Source: Entrophospora sp. SA101 (Eukaryota; Glomeromycota; Glomeromycetes; Entrophosporales; Entrophosporaceae). Taken from it: DNA of 13,691 nucleotides. Made by a program: the position numbers and the translations under genes. The stretch lies in NCBI GenBank assembly GCA_958430865.1, contig CAUDNR010000493.1, positions 10,867 through 24,557 of the forward strand, written 5' to 3'. This document shows, piece after piece, positions 8,294-13,691 of the stretch; the first letter of the stretch is position 1; every line of letters begins with the position of its first letter. The notes below the pieces were generated by a model. That model made no database searches. It was not told where the DNA came from and worked only from the letters and a program-made list of their open reading frames with translations.

Positions 8294-9374
8294 TTTTGCT
8301 ATATAAAATTGCTACTTTTTATACAGGAAAATCATTTTTATTACAGTATATATTAATATAATCGTACCTCTTTCCATATTAAGTGTAGAGTTCTGTTACA
8401 CAGTATATCACAGTCTGGATTTTATCCAAATTTGGAGATCGATTCTGGAAAAATTAGATCAATTCATATACATTACAAATGAGTTAACGTGATACTTTTC
8501 TTCCTTATAAAAATTTTTAAAAAATTCTAATTATAATAATTGAAATAAATACTACCAGCTTGTTTTCTCATAATCCATTCAAAATCCACAACAATCTGTT
8601 AATTTGTAGAAAGTATGCTATTGCCTAAATTTATGTAATAGGAGTTCATTTATTGGTTTTTTAAAATAATTTTTTCGTTTTTTCTTTTGAACTTCAGTGA
8701 ATAGAACATCAATACCATCTGCTAGCACCTTTTAAATGTTCAGTTATTAGTTGAAAGATGAGAAAAGCATATAGATCAAACATATTAGATGACAGTACAA
8801 CAAATTGTCAGTCAATAATGGTTTAATTTCAAGATGTAAGAAAATTCAAATTTATTTTCTTATATACAGTGTGTTAAGAAAAAAAACAGCAGTGACAAAA
8901 AATTGCATACTTCAACAATTACATAACATGATTAAATAAATTTAGATTCGTTTGAAAGTTTATCAAATGGGGCATGCTGTAACAAAACCAGACAAAGTGA
9001 ATATTTGTATTACCAAGAAATTTCAGGGTTCAAAATTTTTTAACATTCATGATATTGATATTTTATATCGGATATACTATTGATTAATATTAAAAACATT
9101 AAGTAGTCAGCATAATTAACACATTCAAAGTTTAAGCTTTAATTATAATTAATTCTTTAATCAGCATTAATGTTCTTATGCTTTTACCAAACATTTTAAC
9201 ACTTTTTCTGTGAGTGTCAATAATTTTTACATAAATACAATTCTCATGACAATGTTACAATAAATTCAAGCAAAGATTAAATAGTGAAATTTTGTTTTTC
9301 CAAAGAATAAAAAGCTGAAATTTTTACAATTATTAGTCTCCAAGGATTATTTAAAATTAATATTAAAATTTATG
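8294..9374. other. Gene-poor stretch upstream of ARPC3
   Basis: I find no supported coding region, RNA gene or complete transposon over about 1.1 kb. It should hold the ARPC3 promoter near 8294-8450. A segment starting TACAGTGTGTTAAG (from 8865) resembles a Tc1/mariner terminus by eye, but has no inverted partner in the window. Confidence 0.4.
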
Positions 9375-10040
9375 TACTCATACAAGATAACCAATCCTGA
9401 ATCTTAGTATGTTCATTGTTATCAATACAAGACTTGTTGTATTTATGTAGTATGTCATTGTTTGATTCAATTAATTTCTGGAAAATAAAAAAAAGATGAG
9501 TATTGTATAAAAACAAAAACTGCATGAATTAAAAAATTTATTTACCTTGACTATTAAAATTAGTTTTATAATTTTTATAATCCACATCTAATATTTTCTC
9601 TGCTACAAATGCTTTTGGGGCTGCCAAATTTATTTGGAACCAGGGTTGGCAAATGTATGGTCCATTGGTGGTCTATTGGTGATCCATTGGTTCCATTATA
9701 GCCATATTTAGTAATTTATTAATGCAATGGACCAGTCCAAAGACCATAAGCTCTCAATGGACCAGTTATTCTGCCAGCCCTGTTTGGAACAGCTCTCCCT
9801 TTGTTTCTAAATAGAGACCCTAGATTATTAACTAAACATTTTGCCATATTATAACAAATGAGAAAACATAATTAAAACTTACTATATACAGTACTATATA
9901 AGCCATCACATAATATTTTGATGCATATTCAACACTCCCATTCCCTTTGAGAAACATTTTATTTTGTCACTAAGATATTTTGTGTTTTTAATTTGATTTG
10001 GAGGACCAAGATTTTCAAAAATGAGCAATTCTTGATGCAT
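9375..10040 (-). other. Unrecognised minus-strand exon-like segments, interrupted by a hAT MITE
   Basis: Several open segments follow one another on the minus strand. 10040-9906 is an ATG-to-stop frame of 44 residues, with MHQELLIFENLGPPNQIK and NTKYLSDKIKC. A second, around 9820-9570, reads GSLFRNKGRAVPNKFGSPK only if the 142-bp MITE and one target copy are removed. A third combines an ATG near 9589 with a segment after TTTTATTTTCCAG (about 9481) that ends at TAA near 9377, reading KLIESNNDILHKYNKSC. These frames cannot all be joined in phase by obvious splice sites. I do not recognise any of them. The best reading is a decaying or fast-evolving gene; chance openness in A/T-rich DNA cannot be excluded. 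Confidence 0.3.
9633..9790. mobile_element. 142-bp hAT-type MITE with 8-bp target-site duplication
   Basis: The element spans 9641-9782. It starts CAGGGTTGGCAAAT and ends ATTCTGCCAGCCCTG; the inverted termini match at 11 of the first 12 positions. It is flanked by perfect 8-bp direct repeats TTTGGAAC (9633-9640 and 9783-9790). CAGGG...TGGC termini with 8-bp duplications are the signature of the hAT superfamily. Inside, the word CCATTGG/CCAATGG recurs on both sides (for example near 9661, 9682, 9690, 9723, 9756), like the subterminal transposase-binding repeats of hAT elements. It has no coding capacity and depends on a transposase elsewhere. The perfect duplication suggests a fairly recent insertion. 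Confidence 0.92.
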
Positions 10041-10174
10041 TTGGAAAATATAAAAAAAATTTGCATGTGTCAATCATAAGTTTAATAATAAATAAGTGTA
10101 AAACTTATGTTGGCACTGTAAGATTTACATGATATTATGTCAGTGTTGTAAGATTTATGCAAGTTTTCACTAAA

Positions 10175-10498
10175 TTAATTTCCTGATGTGTCTACAATTA
10201 TAGTTAAATAATATTCCATCTGCTTTTCGGGCCATGGCTTGAACATTGTTATAAATTTTTTCTTGGCACCACTTTGATGAAGGAACATCATTTTCATTCC
10301 TGTTCAAATAAAACCAGTAAGATTTTAATAGCAATCATAATAAATTTTATTATGTTTCTTACCAACTAGATGAGGAAAATGTAATCTAAGAAACTCAAAA
10401 TCAACTGATGTTAATGTAAAAGTATAAGTGTTCTCATCAATTTTCTTGCTTATTTGACCAAATTCTGCTCTTAGTTGTAAGAGCTTGATTCTAACCAT
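10175..10498 (-). CDS. Small two-exon protein of unknown function (candidate)
   Basis: Exon 1, 10498-10363, runs from ATG through VRIKLLQLRAEFGQISKK, TFTLTSVDFEFLRLHFPHLV to a GTAAGA donor. Exon 2, 10299-10175, follows TTTGAACAG and reads GMKMMFLHQSGAKKKF, FKPWPEKQMEYYL and TIIVDTSGN before TAA at 10177-10175. The phases agree and the total is 86 residues. I recognise no domain. The mixed hydrophobic and charged pattern looks protein-like and the splice sites are good, but more exons could follow (a GTAGAC donor near 10196 would continue towards the exon-like segments to its left). Exon 2 is also open in another frame, so it is a candidate only. Confidence 0.42.
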
Positions 10499-10542
10499 GT
10501 CTTTGATAACTAGGTTTTGTATTCACGGATACCATGAATACC

Positions 10543-10632
10543 ATTAAGGGGGTTACACACTAATAAATCAGCAAAAAATCCCTTAAAAACACTTGATTTT
10601 AATGGTGTGTAACCCTGTGTGACCTCCTTAAT
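10543..10632. mobile_element. 90-bp inverted-repeat MITE-like element flanked by TTAA
   Basis: Left arm ATTAAGGGGGTTACACAC (10543-10560) pairs with the right arm 10605-10632, which has GTGTGTAACCC then TGTGTGACCTCCTTAAT. The arms match at both ends, but the right arm holds about 9 extra bases (TGTGTGACC-like, a partial copy of the same word). TTAA lies at both outer edges, which would suit a piggyBac-type TTAA duplication, but TTAA is itself a palindrome and may simply be part of the arms. No coding capacity. Confidence 0.55.
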
Positions 10633-10648
10633 AATAAACCAAATAATA

Positions 10649-10710
10649 GTGATGATGATGATGATAATAACAATAATAATAATATTAATAATAATAATAA
10701 CAGTAATAAT
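10649..10710. repeat. Compound (GAT)n/(AAT)n microsatellite
   Basis: GATGATGATGATGAT followed by AATAACAATAAT-type units, ending 14 bases before the start codon of the large plus-strand gene. It would lie in that gene's promoter or 5' UTR. Confidence 0.85.
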
Positions 10711-10723
10711 ATACCAATAAACC

Positions 10724-13352
10724 ATGTCAACAGCCTCAGCTTCTACATCTACTGCAGACACCACGCTGGCCGAAACATTGGAAGGTAAGTTTGTACTCTC
10801 TCCGCACGTTTTGTTTTGGGATTTCGGCCTTTCTTGGTGATTAAAGTTTCTTCTCGTTAGGAATCTCAGTAAAAGATCCAGACTATTTCACAACTAATCA
10901 CGACTGGTCTTTGTTGGGTTTTTTACTCTATCGCCAACAATGCAGTGATTTTCTGCCCAATAAAGGCGAAGAGCATCATCGATATTCCCTGAGCCTTACA
11001 AATATAATGAGTTGTGAAGAAATACCAGTACATTTATTGAGACGGGCTGGCAGAGCAATTGGCTCAATGCAAGTTAAGTATTTTTTCATGCCCCATTGCA
11101 ATTGAAAATACATTCTGATTTAGCAGTGGACGGGTCTGAAGGGTGTATAACCTTTTGGATGGGGTTGAGGCCTGCGTTCAATCACCCAACACTCTTGGTT
11201 GAGGCCGGGAAGTGCATGAGTTGAGGCTCGTGGTGGTTCCGTCCTGTGTGAATGGCTTTTCCTATCTGGTTGTAAGTGGACGGGTCTAAAGGATGATTGC
11301 CTTTGGATGGGGTTGAGGCCTGCGTTCAATCGCCCAACACTCTTGGTTGAGGCCGGGAAGTGCATGAGTTGAGGCTCGGGTGGTTCCGTCCTTGCAACTG
11401 GAGTTGCATTAGTTGTGGCTTGTAGTATAGTATTTGGTGAACTTGTCTTTCACAAACTAAAAAATATTATATCGTTAATAGAAGGAAAAGAAAACACAGC
11501 TAGTAAAAGAATTCTGGGAGAGTGCTACATCGGTGCAAAGGAGGAAGTTGGGAGCTATAGCTGAACGCGAAGCTTTGTTGGTATGGAGCATTTGATCTGT
11601 AATATACCAAGATGTATGATATGGAAACATTAACCCTGTTCATTTCATAGGAGGAACATACTACAAACGCTGTGTACTCTACATATAGACAAGGACGGAT
11701 TGTACAGGAGAAGCTTGCGAAACGTTTAGAGGATACTGACCTGGGCCTTCAAAAAAAGGTATATAATAAATCAATAAACAGCGTGATAATTCATTATGTT
11801 TTGTAATAAGAACTATAATTTAATACTTTAGGACGACCAGACTAATCATCCTCCTACAAAACGAACAAGAATAGAAGATTTTTCCCCCGTGCGTGACGTT
11901 CCTCATCTTCAACAGGCACATACTCCTGATGAAGAAGAAGAGATTTCTCTTTATGATACTTTTCCGGTTCACATTTATAAACAACCTGTACCAAATCCTT
12001 TTCTAGTTGGAAATAAGCATGATCATGATATAGACGAAGAGGATGATGAATTCAATGCAGATTTAACTATTGTCGGTGGAAAAAGTATTGATTGGATTAT
12101 TAGTGGAATTAATATCAGAGAAAAGTTGGCAAAATATCAGCTTGATGTAAATCCACCTAAAACCAATCCAGAATATTACGACATTATTTTTTTCAATTTA
12201 AATGATGAAGACGGTTTCCTAGGAACGTTGGATAAAGGTATTGTTGCGCAGATGCGTAAGGAAATAAGGAGGCCAGAAGTAGACACAAATGATAATATGA
12301 ACCAAGAGATTAAGTCATTTCTGAAAAGTATTATTGATCGCGATATTAAGAAGACTAAAGAAAATCTTAATCATCGAAATGCTAAAAAAATTGATTCATT
12401 TGAAAAGAGGTTCGCGTTACATTTTGTAAGCCATATGTAAGTATATTTATTTGATTATTTGATTCATCGAGAAGTGTGATAAGGCTAATGAAACTAACCT
12501 TATATAGGGTAAAAGTGATGGAAGATGTGAATTTGTTTTATGATCCTATGTCCGAGGGAACCTATATCATAAACGTTCTAGCACCCATTCTTGATTACTT
12601 CTTTAACAAAAATAAAAAAGATTGGCTTGTTTCATATGGAGAAACATGCCTCAAGGCATGTGCACAAGATGTTAATTCCAATAAAAAAGATGTCGAACGC
12701 CGATCTTCAGGAAAAAAGATTGATACAATTATTTGTATGAGAGAAGAAGACAAAGAGTTCTCAGTAACTGAAGTCAGTGGACCCCCACTGAAAAATGATT
12801 GGGCACATTTTCGGGGTGATCGTATGAAGATCATGAAAATGTTAAAAACTTTAATGAATAAATTTGCCAAACTCAATCCAAGCTCAGATATCACGTTAAT
12901 CAAATTATATGGGTTACAAGCTTATTGTAAGTTTTTAATTTTTTTTTGTGTATTATTGTTATTATGCACTACTAACTCTGTGTTTTATAGTAAATGAGTT
13001 GACTATATATGAATTCCAGCTAAAATATACCGAGATTTACACTACAGAAGCGATCTTGACATTTCCCCTACCTAAAACGTGGGCAGATATGGCAAAAGCT
13101 GATGAAGCTATAATTGGCTTGTTGAAGTATGAGGTTCGTATAAATGGATTCAGAAAAAACTGGATACAGAGAACACAAAATTAACATTTTTAAATTCTTT
13201 TAAATTAGCGCCTATTATCTGAAGGTTTAAGAACTATACGAGATTTTTTGTGGGCCAGTGGTGGTGGAGTTGAAGCTATTAAGATGACGACACGAATGAT
13301 TCACACTCCTACCAAGAAAACGAAGAAAACGAAAACAGCACGAATCAATTGA
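10724..13352 (+). CDS. Large uncharacterised fungal protein with possible PD-(D/E)XK-like C-terminal domain
   Basis: Function unknown. Eight exons: 10724-10784, 10861-11072, 11482-11580, 11651-11758, 11832-12436, 12508-12926, 12991-13133, 13209-13352 (TGA at 13350), all in phase, giving 596 residues. Residues 1-20 are Ser/Thr/Ala-rich. Residues 92-160 are charged and helical, possibly a coiled coil. Residues near 165-175 have PPTKRTRIED, a nuclear-localisation-like basic patch. Acidic runs follow (DEEEE, DIDEEDDEF). The C-terminal part has KKIDTIICM (Asp434), then VTEVSGPP (Glu450, Ser452), HFRGDRMKIMKMLKTLM, LIKLYGLQAY and AILTFPLPKTWADM. The order D...ExS followed by a helical D-R-x-K segment resembles a PD-(D/E)XK nuclease-like core with serine in the usual lysine place, so activity is doubtful. 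The C terminus is very basic (KKTKKTKTAR). I recall similar proteins as multi-copy in Mucoromycota and Glomeromycotina; I cannot confirm this here. Confidence 0.82.
11125..11391. repeat. Tandem duplication, 150-bp period, GC-rich, inside intron 2
   Basis: AGTGGACGGGTCT starts at 11125 and again at 11275, so the period is 150. Copy 2 runs to the CCGTCC word at about 11391, and the copies differ at a handful of positions and small indels. Each has GGATGGGGTTGAGGCCTGCG, GTTCAATC, CCCAACACTCTTGGTTGAGG and AAGTGCATGAGTTGAGGCTC in order. It is far more G/C-rich than its surroundings. Each copy begins with GGACGG and ends with CCGTCC. GCGTTCAATC resembles a tRNA B box, and TAGCAGTGG at the first copy loosely resembles an A box, so a tRNA-related SINE is one possibility. 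The open frame on the minus strand (11120-11365) is a by-product of the repeat. Confidence 0.85.
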
Positions 13353-13616
13353 GATCTTATTTATATTGTGATACTAAATAGTTAATTTGTATATCTTATT
13401 TTGTATCTATATTGCATAATCGCCTGATTAGGCATTGATTATGATGTGATGCGTATATGCATCGGAAAAATAAAAAATAAGTGCATGATCGAGAATTTTT
13501 TCTTGGTGCGTTACGAAAGTAGTATATATATCATAGACGATAAAAGTGATCGGCGTTACAAATTGTAACGCGCACATAATTTTTTATTAATTCGAAATTT
13601 TGAATAAATCTATCTA
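13353..13616. other. 3' flank of the large gene with a GCGTTACAA palindrome
   Basis: Non-coding. AATAAA-type words near 13468-13476 could serve as a poly(A) signal. GCGTTACAA-A-TTGTAACGC at about 13553-13571 is a perfect 9-bp-arm palindrome, and the word GTGCGTTACGA at about 13506 echoes its outer part GTAACGCGCAC. These may be termini of a roughly 75-bp relic element, but the match is short. Confidence 0.4.
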
Positions 13617-13691
13617 CAGTCAAATCTCGATAAACCGAACTACCATAAACCGATTTTCGCTTTATAACGATGCAAAATTGGCTAACTAAAT
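13617..13691. mobile_element. Probable left end of a pogo/mariner-type element (truncated by window)
   Basis: TA at 13615-13616 is followed by CAGTCAAATCTCGATAAACC, then ACCATAAACCGATTTTCGC and TTTATAACGATGC. The order TA-CAGT..., CTCGATAAACCGAAC and TTATAACGA matches what is known of pogo/Tigger-like termini, which begin CAGT after a TA duplication and carry repeated TATAACGA-type words. The other end and any transposase lie outside the window. Confidence 0.55.

Noticed and set aside
8865..8925. Tc1/mariner-like terminus starting TACAGTGTGTTAAG
   Set aside because: No inverted partner within the window; the resemblance is only to general Tc1-type ends.
10510..10764. 84-residue minus-strand open frame with isoleucine runs
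   Set aside because: Made of the microsatellite and the 90-bp inverted repeat, and antisense to the first exon of the large gene.
11120..11365. 81-residue minus-strand open frame
   Set aside because: It lies wholly in the 150-bp tandem repeat and repeats itself accordingly; no splice context or known protein.
12595..12903. 102-residue minus-strand open frame
   Set aside because: Antisense shadow of exon 6 of the large plus-strand gene, whose phases and splice sites agree.
12948..13184. Separate 78-residue gene starting at 12948
   Set aside because: It is exon 7 of the large gene plus flanking intron read-through; the acceptor at 12990 and donor at 13134 fit both neighbours.
1..13691. CRISPR array, rRNA, tRNA or bacterial operon features
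   Set aside because: No regularly spaced direct repeats, no rRNA blocks and no complete tRNA cloverleaf seen; the spliced genes show a eukaryotic nuclear locus.

Overview
The window looks like nuclear DNA of a compact-gene, very AT-rich fungus, most probably an arbuscular mycorrhizal (Glomeromycotina, Rhizophagus-like) genome. The grounds are many short introns with GTAAGT/GTATGT-type donors, long A/T and ATT tracts, small inverted-repeat transposons between genes, and a large unnamed protein (10724-13352) of a type I recall as multi-copy in these fungi. The genus is inference; splicing and fungal-type housekeeping proteins are read directly.

Layout, left to right. (1) 24-808, plus: a LAMTOR3/MP1-type Ragulator subunit, first codons off the left edge. 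(2) 1058-1762, minus: a Snc/VAMP-type R-SNARE, convergent with it, whose start codon may be split by an intron. (3) 2024-2477: a 454-bp inverted-repeat element. (4) 2522-3484, minus: an unrecognised set of exon-like segments. (5) 3485-5116: mostly non-coding, with a palindromic pogo-like relic, a TAATTAC-rich block and other small palindromes. (6) 5117-7353, plus: a ten-exon membrane-anchored alpha/beta-hydrolase with an 8-nt micro-exon. (7) 7491-8293, minus: ARPC3, the p21 subunit of the Arp2/3 complex, tail-to-tail with the hydrolase. (8) 8294-10500: gene-poor, with unrecognised minus-strand exon-like segments and a clean 142-bp hAT-type MITE with an 8-bp target duplication. (9) 10543-10632: a second short inverted-repeat element, then a microsatellite. 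(10) 10724-13352, plus: an eight-exon, 596-residue protein with a possible PD-(D/E)XK-like C-terminal domain; its second intron carries a GC-richer 150-bp tandem repeat. (11) 13617-13691: what looks like the left end of a pogo/mariner-type element, cut by the window edge.

The genes are independent eukaryotic transcription units, not an operon. Four are recognised by protein similarity (nutrient signalling at the lysosome/vacuole, exocytic membrane fusion, a membrane-anchored esterase, actin branching). All exon borders were inferred by eye from splice consensus, phase and family similarity. The most unusual items are the micro-exon, the split start codon, the tandem repeat in the large gene's intron, the hAT MITE inside an otherwise open frame, and the large uncharacterised protein.
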